The notes under the pieces were generated by a model. That model did no database searches, had not been told where the DNA came from, and was given only the letters and a program-made list of their open reading frames with translations. The translations under genes and the position numbers were made by a program. Source: Flavobacteriales bacterium (lineage in GTDB: Bacteria; Bacteroidota; Bacteroidia; Flavobacteriales; Flavobacteriaceae). From it: a DNA stretch of 34,025 nt. Shown here in pieces: positions 16,277 to 24,243 of this stretch. Each line of letters opens with the position of its first letter. Within the stretch, counting starts at the first letter, position 1. Location: positions 1 through 34,025 of the forward strand of contig SGZH01000014.1 in the NCBI GenBank assembly GCA_004214175.1, in the 5' to 3' direction.

Positions 16277-16486
16277 ACGCCCCTTCAGTCTAACTTCTAT
16301 TTTCTTTTTGATAACTGTAAGGCGCTTCATTAAGTCCATAAGTTCAGGATCTTTATTTTCTTTATAGATTTCATTTACACCTAATATAAGTGCCTTTACC
16401 TCTCTAGAAGCAACTATTCTGTCGCTCGTGGTTTGAAAAGAAAGTTTTCTGGTTTCAAACTCTAAGGCTTTATCTATAATTTCCAT
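16265..16486 (-). CDS. Small conserved-looking protein, function unknown
   Basis: A 73-residue, charged, probably all-helical protein (MEIIDKALEFETRKLSF..., ending KKIEVRLKGRSQS) without signal peptide or Cys motif. I do not recognise a functional family, but the composition and coding-like sequence resemble short flavobacterial hypothetical proteins. It lies on the minus strand, converging with the hydrolase gene and overlapping its last 12 nt, which is unusual for a random frame. A small cytoplasmic binding or structural protein is possible. Confidence that it is a gene is moderate to good. Confidence 0.65.
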   Translation of the reverse strand: MEIIDKALEFETRKLSFQTTSDRIVASREVKALILGVNEIYKENKDPELMDLMKRLTVIKKKIEVRLKGRSQS

Positions 16487-16632
16487 AAGGTATTATTTTA
16501 TATTACACCGTAAATATATTTATATAAATGAATTTACCAATAATTTATTAATTTTTTTTTGCTATTGATTTTTAAAACGATAAGCTTTTTATGAAGACAG
16601 AATCGTTTCCTATATTATTGGAACGAATTTAA

Positions 16633-16640
16633 TAAATTTG
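16633..16640 (+). promoter_or_regulatory. -7 box of the GNAT-MATE pair
   Basis: TAAATTTG is an exact TAnnTTTG match 18 nt before the GNAT ATG, in the 172-nt gap (16487-16658) between divergent genes. No -33 TTG at proper spacing is visible, and the rest of the gap shows nothing else. Confidence 0.4.
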
Positions 16641-16658
16641 AGAAAATAAAACGATTAA

Positions 16659-17165
16659 ATGATTCGATTAGCAAAAAAGGCCGAATTACTTGAAATATTA
16701 TCAATAACTAAGGCTTGTACGGCACATATGATTGATCAAGGAATCTATCAATGGAATGAAGATTATCCTTCCAAAAAAGCCTTTATTAAAGATATAAATA
16801 GAGAAGAGCTTTTTATCTTGAAAATCAATAGAAAACTAATAGGCTGTATGGTATTAACGCCTGTTATGGACCAAGAATATGAGCCTATTAATTGGATTAC
16901 GGAGAATCATAATAGTTTGTACATACACAGATTAGCAATACATCCAAAAAAACAAGGAAAAGGATATGCTCAAAAAATGATGGACTTTGCTGAAAATTTT
17001 GCTACCAGGAATAACTATAATTCTATAAGACTAGATACCTTTAGTAAAAATGTTAGAAATCAAAAGTTTTATGAGATTCGGGGCTTTAAAAGGCTAGGGG
17101 ATATTTATTTTCCAAAACAAAGTGAATTCCCTTTTTATTGTTATGAATGGTTATGCAAAAAATAG
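16659..17165 (+). CDS. GNAT-family N-acetyltransferase
   Basis: Acetyl-CoA-dependent acetyltransferase of the GNAT fold, 168 aa, cytosolic, acceptor unknown. The cofactor loop is in IHRLAIHPKKQGKGYAQKMM (about 89-108), with Q-G-K-G-Y-A as motif A. It is followed by SIRLDTFSKNVRNQKFYEIRGF, the usual beta-5 and alpha-4 region with the N-x-x-x-x-x-FY-x-x-x-GF pattern. The last codons overlap the start of the MATE exporter gene by 13-19 nt, so the two form a transcriptional and probably translational unit. An acetyltransferase coupled to an exporter could suggest detoxification of a small molecule, but this is only inference. Confidence 0.85.
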   Translation: MIRLAKKAELLEILSITKACTAHMIDQGIYQWNEDYPSKKAFIKDINREELFILKINRKLIGCMVLTPVMDQEYEPINWITENHNSLYIHRLAIHPKKQGKGYAQKMMDFAENFATRNNYNSIRLDTFSKNVRNQKFYEIRGFKRLGDIYFPKQSEFPFYCYEWLCKK

Positions 17166-18490
17166 ATATTTCATTTAAAAGAATTCAGCAGTTAGCATTG
17201 CCTGCTATTATTGCAGGAATTGCGGAACCTATATTATCTTCTACTGATGCAGCTGTTGTAGGAAATATTTCAGAATTTGGTACAGAATCACTTGCAGCAG
17301 TCGGAATTGTTGGATCGTTTCTTTCTACTATTATTTGGGTTTTAGCTCAAACAAGAAGTGCTATTTCGGCAATTATTTCTCAAAATTTAGGTGCAGGAAA
17401 CCTAAAAAGTCTCAGATTTTTTCCAGCACAAGCGATATTATTTAACGTGTTACTAAGTTTTATAGTCTTATTTCCTACTTATTTTTTTATTGAGGAAATT
17501 TTTATAATACTAAAGGCAGATGGAAAAATATTAACCTTAAGTAAAGACTATTACTATATTCGAATTTGGGGCTTTCCTTTAACCTTATTTACATTTGCTA
17601 TCTTCGGAATATTTAGAGGACTTCAAAACACATTTTGGCCTATGATTATTGCGTTTTTTGGAGCAATTATAAATATAGTCTTAGATATTCTTTTAGTTTA
17701 CGGAGTGGATAATTTTATAGCCCCAATGGGAGTAAAAGGAGCTGCTTGGGCAAGTTTAATTGCTCAATTAATAATGGCAATTTTATCATTATCACTCCTG
17801 CTTTACAAAACCAGCGTTTCCTTAGGGTTAAAGCGAGTATTTCATCCACAATTAAAACGACTAGTAACTATGAGTTTTAATTTATTTATACGATCAATAG
17901 CGCTAAATATAGCTTTATTATTAGCTGTACGTGAAGCAACATCTTTAGGTAAAGAGTATATAGCTGCCCATACGATAGCAATTAATTTATGGTTATTTTC
18001 GGCATTTTTTATAGACGGATATGGCGCTGCGGGAAATATTCTTGGCGGTAGATTATTGGGAGCTAAAATGTATCAGGACTTATGGACACTAACCAAACGC
18101 GTTAATATTTATAACTTAATTGTTAGTTTATTATTAGTTTCAGTAGGAGTCCTATTTTACAATCATTTAGGTTTAATATTTACCAAAGACACCCTTGTTT
18201 TGACAACTTTTTATAGTATTTTCTTTATCGTATTAATTTCTCAACCATTTAATGCTTTAGGATTTACCTTAGATGCTATATTTAAAGGTCTAGGAGAAAT
18301 GAAATACCTTAGAAATATATTAGTCGCTGCTACTTTCTTTGGATTTATACCTACATTATATATAGGTAATTATTTAGATTTAAAATTAAAAGGAATATGG
18401 GTTGCACTAGTGGTTTGGATTGCTTTTAGAGCTATTGCTTTGATTTATAAATTTAAAGTAAAATATTATCCATTAGCAAAAAATGAATAA
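17147..18490 (+). CDS. MATE-family efflux transporter
   Basis: Inner-membrane cation-coupled drug/sodium antiporter of the MATE (NorM/DinF-like) family. The 447-residue chain is almost entirely hydrophobic, consistent with twelve membrane helices in two six-helix bundles, and starts with the family pattern LALPAIIAGIAEPILSSTDA (17-36), followed by AVVGNI. Two starts are possible, ATG at 17147 or ATG at 17153; the second loses two residues only. Both lie inside the end of the GNAT gene, pointing to translational coupling. The substrate cannot be predicted. Confidence 0.9.
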   Translation: MVMQKIDISFKRIQQLALPAIIAGIAEPILSSTDAAVVGNISEFGTESLAAVGIVGSFLSTIIWVLAQTRSAISAIISQNLGAGNLKSLRFFPAQAILFNVLLSFIVLFPTYFFIEEIFIILKADGKILTLSKDYYYIRIWGFPLTLFTFAIFGIFRGLQNTFWPMIIAFFGAIINIVLDILLVYGVDNFIAPMGVKGAAWASLIAQLIMAILSLSLLLYKTSVSLGLKRVFHPQLKRLVTMSFNLFIRSIALNIALLLAVREATSLGKEYIAAHTIAINLWLFSAFFIDGYGAAGNILGGRLLGAKMYQDLWTLTKRVNIYNLIVSLLLVSVGVLFYNHLGLIFTKDTLVLTTFYSIFFIVLISQPFNALGFTLDAIFKGLGEMKYLRNILVAATFFGFIPTLYIGNYLDLKLKGIWVALVVWIAFRAIALIYKFKVKYYPLAKNE

Positions 18491-18552
18491 GTCAATTATG
18501 AACAAATTCTTATCATTAAAATAGTATCTTTACTGCTTTATTTTCAGAATAT

Positions 18553-19008
18553 ATGAGTAGCACTATCAGAATTACCAAACAATTTTCTTTTGAAGCAGGA
18601 CATGCGTTATATGGGTATGACGGTAAATGTAAGAACTTACATGGTCACAGTTATAAACTTTATGTAACAGTAATAGGGGAACCAATTTCAGAAGTTAATC
18701 ATGTTAAATTAGGTATGGTAATAGATTTTGGTGATCTTAAAAAAATAGTGAAAGAGAAAATAGTAGATATTTTTGATCATGCAACAGTATTTAATAAAAA
18801 TACGCCTCATATTGAATTAGCAAAAGAATTAAAAAAAAGAGACCATAATGTGATATTAGTTGATTATCAACCTACAACTGAAATGATGATAATTGATTTT
18901 GCCAATATTATCATTTCCGAATTACCATCTCACATTCAACTTCATTCTTTGAAGCTGCAAGAAACAGAGAGTAGTTACGCAGAGTGGTTTGCATCTGATA
19001 ATTCTTAA
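18553..19008 (+). CDS. queD: 6-carboxytetrahydropterin synthase / PTPS family
   Basis: QueD turns dihydroneopterin triphosphate into 6-carboxytetrahydropterin, an early step of queuosine (7-deazaguanine) synthesis. The 151-residue protein has the three zinc histidines H17 (EAGHAL), H30 and H32 (NLHGHSY), catalytic C26 just before them, an Asp-His pair D75-H76 (IFDHATVF) and the C-terminal Glu in LQETESSYAEW. Other queuosine genes are not in this window. A true 6-pyruvoyl-tetrahydropterin synthase is the alternative. lpxH follows 22 nt later on the same strand, so an operon is likely. Confidence 0.88.
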   Translation: MSSTIRITKQFSFEAGHALYGYDGKCKNLHGHSYKLYVTVIGEPISEVNHVKLGMVIDFGDLKKIVKEKIVDIFDHATVFNKNTPHIELAKELKKRDHNVILVDYQPTTEMMIIDFANIIISELPSHIQLHSLKLQETESSYAEWFASDNS

Positions 19009-19030
19009 TTACATTCATTATATTTAACCC

Positions 19031-19783
19031 ATGCAAATTCCAAAAGGAAAAAAAATATACTTTTCAAGTGATAATCATTTAGGAGCTCCAACTAAGGAAG
19101 CGAGTTTACCACGTGAAAAAAAGTTTATAAAGTGGTTAGACGAAATAAAAAAGGATGCAGCAGCTATCTTTTTATTAGGAGATTTATTTGATTTCTGGTT
19201 TGAATATAAAATGGTAGTACCAAAAGGATTTGTAAGAACTCTGGGGAAACTTGCTGAAATATCTGATAGCGGAATTCCTATTTATTTTTTTGTGGGGAAC
19301 CATGACCTATGGATGAATGATTATTTTGAAAAAGAATTAAATATTTCAACCTACCGTGATACAAAAGAATTTTCTTTCAACGGGAAGTCTTTTTTAATTG
19401 GCCATGGAGATGGTAAAGGACCTTACGATAAGGGTTACAAAAGAATGAAAAAAATCTTTATGTATCCATTATCAAAATGGATTTATCGTTGGTTGCATCC
19501 AGATATAGGTGTTAGAATAGCTCAGTATTTTTCAGTAAAAAATAAACTAATATCTGGGACCGAAGACAAAAAATATTTGGGAGATAATAAAGAATGGTTA
19601 GCCCTGTACGCTAAAAGAAAATTAGAAACGAAACACTTTGATTATTTTATATTTGGCCACAGACATTTGCCTATGGAAATTAAAGTTGGTGATAGTTCTA
19701 CTTATTATAATTTAGGCGATTGGATAAGTCATTACACGTATGGTGTATTTGACGGATCAGACTTTTTTCTCAAAAAATATTAA
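19031..19783 (+). CDS. lpxH: UDP-2,3-diacylglucosamine diphosphatase
   Basis: Hydrolyses UDP-2,3-diacylglucosamine to lipid X in lipid A synthesis, at the cytoplasmic face of the inner membrane. The 250-residue protein has the full calcineurin-like metal set: SSDNHLG (D14, H16), GDLFDFWFE (D51), GNHDLW (N90, H91, D92), GHGDG (about 124-128) and GHRHLP near the C-terminus. Length and the FDFWFEY segment fit LpxH-like enzymes of Bacteroidota. A near-match promoter box (TATATTTA, one mismatch) ends 4 nt before the ATG, but it is more likely co-transcribed with queD. Confidence 0.88.
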   Translation: MQIPKGKKIYFSSDNHLGAPTKEASLPREKKFIKWLDEIKKDAAAIFLLGDLFDFWFEYKMVVPKGFVRTLGKLAEISDSGIPIYFFVGNHDLWMNDYFEKELNISTYRDTKEFSFNGKSFLIGHGDGKGPYDKGYKRMKKIFMYPLSKWIYRWLHPDIGVRIAQYFSVKNKLISGTEDKKYLGDNKEWLALYAKRKLETKHFDYFIFGHRHLPMEIKVGDSSTYYNLGDWISHYTYGVFDGSDFFLKKY

Positions 19784-19927
19784 ATGATAGAAAATCAATA
19801 TTATAATCTTTCTGAAATGCCCTGGATTCTAATTCCTGGATTATAACTTCTAAGTTATTTGAATACCTCTTCATTAACAAGAATAGTTGCTAATTATCAA
19901 TTTTAATTTTTACTAATTTATTAATTT
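19784..19927. other. Gap between lpxH and the saccharopine dehydrogenase-like gene
   Basis: This 144-nt AT-rich gap holds a short direct repeat, CCTGGATT at 19821-19828 and 19835-19842, 14 bp apart. No exact TAnnTTTG box and no strong hairpin are visible. Confidence 0.4.
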
Positions 19928-21070
19928 ATGAAAAACATCATCGTTTTAGGAGCAGGCATGGTAGGAAGTGCTATTGCAATTGACCTGTCAAAAAAACACA
20001 ACGTAAGTCTTACGGATTTTAATCAAGATGCTTTAATAAAAGCTTATCAAAAATGTAATAACCTTAAAACCTTTTTACTAGACGTCACCAAAAAATCTAC
20101 CCTCCAAAAAACTATTAAGGATTTTGATTTAGTAGTTTGTGCTGTTCCAGGGTTTCTAGGATTTGAAACCCTTAAGTCAATTATTGAAGCTGAAATGAAT
20201 GTTGTTGATATATCCTTCTTTTCAGAGAACTCTTTAGAATTAGATACATTAGCAAAAGATAAAAATATAACAGCTATTGTAGATTGTGGTGTTGCTCCAG
20301 GTATGGATAATATTATATTAGGGCATTATAATGAGAAAATGAAGCTTACAGATTTTGAATGTTTAGTAGGGGGATTACCCAAAGTAAAAAAATGGCCTTT
20401 TTGTTATAAGGCTCCCTTTTCTCCAGTAGACGTTATTGAAGAATATACTCGTCCAGCACGATATATAGAGAATGGAGAAATGATTACAAGAGATGCGCTA
20501 ACAGATTGTGAATATTTAGAATTTGAAGGCGTTGGTACCTTAGAGTCTTTTAATTCAGATGGCTTGCGATCTATAATTTTCACCATGCCTCATATTAAAA
20601 ATATGAAAGAGAAAACCCTAAGATATCCTGGACACGTAGAATATGTTCAAGTATTGAAGAAAAGCGGTTTTTTTGATACTGCCAAAATTGAGATTAATGG
20701 TACTAAAGTATCACCATTAGATGTGACCAGTAAAGTATTATTTAATGAATGGAAGTTAGGCGATACCGAGGAAGAAATTACGGTGATGCGAATAACACTA
20801 AAAGGGGAGAATTTAGCAGGAAAAACTGAAGAGGTGGTATATACATTATACGATCAATATTGTAATGAAACAAATACTTCTTCAATGGCTCGTACTACAG
20901 GCTATACTGCTGCAGCTGCAGCCAATATAATTTTAGAGGACAAGTTTTCAGAGAAAGGAGTTTTTCCTCCGGAATTGGTTGGTAAACACGAAGCTTGTTT
21001 TTACTATTTTCTTAGTTATTTAGAACAAAGAAATATAGTTTACCAAAAAAAATCTAAAATACTTGAATAG
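19928..21070 (+). CDS. Saccharopine dehydrogenase-like oxidoreductase
   Basis: NAD(P)-dependent dehydrogenase of the saccharopine dehydrogenase / lysine-ketoglutarate reductase group, 380 aa, cytosolic. The Rossmann loop is at the N-terminus (VLGAGMVGSAIAIDLS, 6-21). The downstream part has DCGVAPGMDNIILGHY and a conserved-looking GGLPKVKKWPFCYKAPFSP stretch typical of this family. The physiological direction, lysine synthesis or breakdown, cannot be decided; no other lysine gene is near. The ABC ATPase gene begins 49 nt later but has its own promoter. Confidence 0.82.
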   Translation: MKNIIVLGAGMVGSAIAIDLSKKHNVSLTDFNQDALIKAYQKCNNLKTFLLDVTKKSTLQKTIKDFDLVVCAVPGFLGFETLKSIIEAEMNVVDISFFSENSLELDTLAKDKNITAIVDCGVAPGMDNIILGHYNEKMKLTDFECLVGGLPKVKKWPFCYKAPFSPVDVIEEYTRPARYIENGEMITRDALTDCEYLEFEGVGTLESFNSDGLRSIIFTMPHIKNMKEKTLRYPGHVEYVQVLKKSGFFDTAKIEINGTKVSPLDVTSKVLFNEWKLGDTEEEITVMRITLKGENLAGKTEEVVYTLYDQYCNETNTSSMARTTGYTAAAAANIILEDKFSEKGVFPPELVGKHEACFYYFLSYLEQRNIVYQKKSKILE

Positions 21071-21084
21071 TTTTTATCAAAAAA

Positions 21085-21115
21085 TTGAGTTCAAGCTATT
21101 TACTATTTATATTTG
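21085..21115 (+). promoter_or_regulatory. Promoter of the ABC ATPase gene, 4 nt from the ATG
   Basis: TTG (21085-21087), 20 nt, TATATTTG (21108-21115) is a full match to TTG-N17-23-TAnnTTTG. Only AGTA separates the box from the ATG at 21120, so the transcript may start at or within a base or two of the start codon (leaderless mRNA). Confidence 0.6.
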
Positions 21116-21119
21116 AGTA

Positions 21120-22808
21120 ATGAATAAATCTTTATTACTTAACGTTAAAAATTTATCTATTTCTTTTAGAAATACTAAAAATAATGTTGAGGTCGTACAT
21201 TCCATTTCTTTTCATATTAATAGAAATGAAATACTTGGCGTTGTGGGAGAGTCTGGCTCAGGAAAATCAGTGACTGCGATGACAATTCTAGGTCTACTAT
21301 CGAAAAAAGAATCTTCAGTAGGTGGTGAATTACTATTTGAGGGGCAAGATTTGTTGAGCCTAACTAATGAAAATATAAGGAAGTTAAGAGGAAGTAAAAT
21401 TGCTATGATATTTCAGGAGCCAATGACTGCATTGAATCCTTCTATGACATGTGGGGAACAAGTTTCTGAAATTATTAGTTTACATTTAAAAAAAACTAAA
21501 TCAAAAATAAAAAAAGAAGTTATTTCATTATTTAAGAAAGTAAAGCTTCCTCGTCCTGACGAGATTTATAATAACTATCCACATCAAATTAGTGGAGGAC
21601 AAATGCAACGAGTAATGATTGCTATGGCGATAGCTTGTAAGCCAAAATTATTGATTGCTGACGAACCTACAACTGCACTTGACGTAACGGTTCAAAAAGA
21701 AATCATAGCTCTTCTAAAAGAAATTCAAAAAGAGACTAAAATGAGCCTACTTTTTATATCTCATGATTTAGGCTTAGTTTCACAAATTTCTGATCGTACA
21801 CTAGTTATGTATCAAGGAAATATTGTTGAAGAAGGGACTGTTCAAGAAATCTTTAAAGCTCCAAAAAAATCATATACAAAAGCTTTAATGTCTTCTCGAC
21901 CAGGATTAAAAGGAAGACTAAAAGTGTTACCAACTATTACCTCCTTAGCTAAAAAAGAGTTTACCCCTATTGAAGTAACACCACAAGAAAGAGCATTTAA
22001 ACATAAAAAAATATATACTAAAAGACCTATTTTAGAAATTTTAAACATAAAAAAAGAATATTATTCTAATGCTGGATTTTTTAATAAAAAGAAAATAGTT
22101 AGTGCAGTTGACGATATAAGTTTTAAGGTTTTTGAAGGAGAAACCTTAGGATTGGTTGGAGAATCTGGATGCGGAAAATCAACTTTAGGTAGGATTATTT
22201 TACAACTGGATAAAACAACAAGTGGAAGTATCAAATACAAGGGTAAAGAGCTCACGATTTTATCTTCCAATGAATTGAGAAGCCTTAGGAAAGATATTCA
22301 GCTGATTTTTCAAGATCCTTATTCATCAATTAATCCGAGGATGTTAATTGGAGAAACCATCATGGAACCTATGAAAGTTCACCAAATAGGTAAAAATGAT
22401 AGGGAAAGAAAAAATAAGGTTTTAAGTATTTTAAAAAGTGTAGAGTTGGATGCTAGTTTTTTTAATAGATATCCACATGAATTATCTGGAGGACAAAGAC
22501 AACGAGTTGGTATTGCAAGAACCATTGCGATGGAACCAAAGCTGATTGTATGTGATGAATCTGTATCTGCTTTAGACATATCTGTTCAAGCTCAAGTACT
22601 TAATTTATTAAATGAATTAAAAGAAGTTTATGGGTTCACTTATATTTTCATATCTCATGATTTAGCTGTTGTTAAGTTTATGGCGGATCAATTGTTGGTT
22701 ATGAAGGATGGAAAGATTGAGGAAATTGGTGATGCTGACGAAATTTACGCAAACCCTAACAAAGAATATACTCAAAAATTAATTGAATCTATCCCAAAGG
22801 GAATTTGA
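21120..22808 (+). CDS. Oligopeptide ABC transporter ATPase, two fused ATP-binding domains
   Basis: Energy-coupling subunit of a peptide or nickel-type importer, a single-chain version of DppD and DppF (as in YejF/GsiA). Domain 1 (about 1-260) has Walker A GESGSGKS (43-50), signature ISGGQMQR, Walker B LLIADEPTTALD and the switch His in ISHDLG. Domain 2 (about 300-562) has GESGCGKS (347-354), LSGGQRQR, LIVCDESVSALD and ISHDLA. In domain 2 the usual DEP after Walker B is DES, a common variant of DppF-type ATPases. Oligopeptide-type C-terminal extensions follow domain 1. No permease or binding protein gene is nearby. The gene stands alone, convergent with scoB. Confidence 0.92.
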   Translation: MNKSLLLNVKNLSISFRNTKNNVEVVHSISFHINRNEILGVVGESGSGKSVTAMTILGLLSKKESSVGGELLFEGQDLLSLTNENIRKLRGSKIAMIFQEPMTALNPSMTCGEQVSEIISLHLKKTKSKIKKEVISLFKKVKLPRPDEIYNNYPHQISGGQMQRVMIAMAIACKPKLLIADEPTTALDVTVQKEIIALLKEIQKETKMSLLFISHDLGLVSQISDRTLVMYQGNIVEEGTVQEIFKAPKKSYTKALMSSRPGLKGRLKVLPTITSLAKKEFTPIEVTPQERAFKHKKIYTKRPILEILNIKKEYYSNAGFFNKKKIVSAVDDISFKVFEGETLGLVGESGCGKSTLGRIILQLDKTTSGSIKYKGKELTILSSNELRSLRKDIQLIFQDPYSSINPRMLIGETIMEPMKVHQIGKNDRERKNKVLSILKSVELDASFFNRYPHELSGGQRQRVGIARTIAMEPKLIVCDESVSALDISVQAQVLNLLNELKEVYGFTYIFISHDLAVVKFMADQLLVMKDGKIEEIGDADEIYANPNKEYTQKLIESIPKGI

Positions 22809-22816
22809 AATTTATT

Positions 22817-22835
22817 TTTTAACTTATGGTTAAAA
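22817..22835. terminator. Weak hairpin between convergent ABC ATPase and scoB genes
   Basis: TTTTAAC (22817-22823) pairs with GTTAAAA (22829-22835) around TTATG. It is a 7-bp AT-rich stem overlapping the scoB stop codon and lacking a strong U-tract, so its terminator role is doubtful. Confidence 0.3.
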
Positions 22836-23486
22836 CTTTATTTCTGGGATGTCTCCTTCAATGATTAGGTTTCCTTCTGTAGCTTTTTTAATTTCTTCGA
22901 TACTCACACCAGGTGCTCTTTCTAAAAGATGGAAGGAATTGTTGACAATTTCAAGCACTGCAAGATTGCTTACTATTTTTTTCACGCAGTTAACGCCTGT
23001 CAAGGGTAAACTACATTTTTTTAATAATTTAGAATCGCCAGCTCTGTTTGTATGCATCATTGCTACAATAATATTTTCTGCAGAAGCAACTAAGTCCATA
23101 GCTCCTCCCATTCCTTTTACCATTTTCCCAGGAATTTTCCAATTAGCGATATCACCATTTTGAGATACTTCCATCGCACCAAGAATCGTTAAGTCAATAT
23201 GTTGCCCTCTAATCATTGAAAAACTCATAGCTGAATCAAAAAAAGAAGCACCGGGTAATGCCGTAATTGTTTGTTTACCTGCATTAATTAAATCTGGGTC
23301 TTCATCACCTTCAAAAGGGAAAGGCCCCATGCCCAAAACACCATTTTCACTTTGAAAATCTACTTCGATATCCTTTCTTACAAAATTTGCCACTAAAGTT
23401 GGAATCCCTATTCCTAAATTTACGTAGTAACCGTCCTTAACCTCTTTTGCTATTCTTTGAGCTATTTGTTCTTTACTTAATGCCAT
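22830..23486 (-). CDS. scoB: 3-oxoacid CoA-transferase subunit B
   Basis: Beta subunit of succinyl-CoA:3-ketoacid CoA transferase, moving CoA between succinyl-CoA and acetoacetate in ketone-body and branched amino acid use. The 218-residue chain has the family features GYYVNLGIGIPTLVAN (19-34) and SENGVLGMGPFP with the catalytic glutamate E47, plus GAMEVSQNGDIANWKIPGKMVKG further on (about 112-134). Length is standard for the split enzyme. Its first base overlaps the last base of scoA (23486), so the two subunits are translationally coupled. Confidence 0.95.
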   Translation of the reverse strand: MALSKEQIAQRIAKEVKDGYYVNLGIGIPTLVANFVRKDIEVDFQSENGVLGMGPFPFEGDEDPDLINAGKQTITALPGASFFDSAMSFSMIRGQHIDLTILGAMEVSQNGDIANWKIPGKMVKGMGGAMDLVASAENIIVAMMHTNRAGDSKLLKKCSLPLTGVNCVKKIVSNLAVLEIVNNSFHLLERAPGVSIEEIKKATEGNLIIEGDIPEIKF

Positions 23487-24187
23487 TAAATTCTCTTTCT
23501 TACCGTTAATTGTTCAATACGTTTTTCATATTTATTCCCTTGAAATATTCTTTGAATAAAAATCCCAGGAATATGAATTTGATTGGGGTCAAAAGACCCA
23601 ACAGGAACCAACTCTTCCACTTCAGCAACTGTAATTTTTGCAGCCCCACACATATTTGGGTTAAAGTTGCGCGCACTTCCTTTAAAAATTAAATTACCAG
23701 CAGGATCACCTTTCCAAGCTTTTACAAATGCAAAATCAGCGTTAAAAGCATATTCTAAAAGATGCATTTTTCCGTTAAATGCTCTACTTTCTTTGTCCTG
23801 TGCGACTTCAGTACCATAGCCTGCGGGAGTATAAAAAGCAGGAATTCCACTTTGGGCAGCTCTACAACGCTGAGCCAAAGTACCTTGAGGAATTAATTCA
23901 ACTTCTAATTCTCCACTTAGCATTTGCCGCTCAAACTCTGCATTCTCTCCAACATAAGACGAAATCATTTTTCGAATTTGTTTTTTCTGGAGTAATAACC
24001 CTAATCCAAACTCGTCCACTCCTGCATTATTAGATATGCAAGTAACCTCTTTTACATTTAATCGTACCAGTTCTGCAATAGTGTTTTCCGGAATTCCGCT
24101 TAATCCAAATCCTCCTAACATAAATGTCATTCCATCTTTTACACCTTGGCAAGCCTCTTTAACATCTGGGACAGTTTTATTAATCAT
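23486..24187 (-). CDS. scoA: 3-oxoacid CoA-transferase subunit A
   Basis: Alpha subunit of the same CoA transferase as scoB, 233 aa. Recognisable by [16 protein letters not shown] (25-40), the [11 protein letters not shown] stretch (53-63) and the long [20 protein letters not shown] segment (about 102-121), followed by GYGTEV. The C-terminal part has [20 protein letters not shown]. It begins 56 nt after the stop codon of the PBP1A gene on the same strand and may be read from that operon, since no clear TAnnTTTG box is present in the gap. Confidence 0.95.
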   Translation of the reverse strand: MINKTVPDVKEACQGVKDGMTFMLGGFGLSGIPENTIAELVRLNVKEVTCISNNAGVDEFGLGLLLQKKQIRKMISSYVGENAEFERQMLSGELEVELIPQGTLAQRCRAAQSGIPAFYTPAGYGTEVAQDKESRAFNGKMHLLEYAFNADFAFVKAWKGDPAGNLIFKGSARNFNPNMCGAAKITVAEVEELVPVGSFDPNQIHIPGIFIQRIFQGNKYEKRIEQLTVRKRI

Positions 24188-24243
24188 AGCTACAATTTTA
24201 TTTTTTATATTTTTTAAATTATTAAAGCCCTGTTTGACTTAAG

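Noticed and set aside
19821-19842. CCTGGATT direct repeat as a regulatory site
   Set aside because: Only two 8-mers 14 bp apart with no promoter box nearby; too weak to claim as an operator.
23510-24242. Several plus-strand open frames across scoA
   Set aside because: They overlap each other and mirror the clear scoA gene on the minus strand, with no family features.
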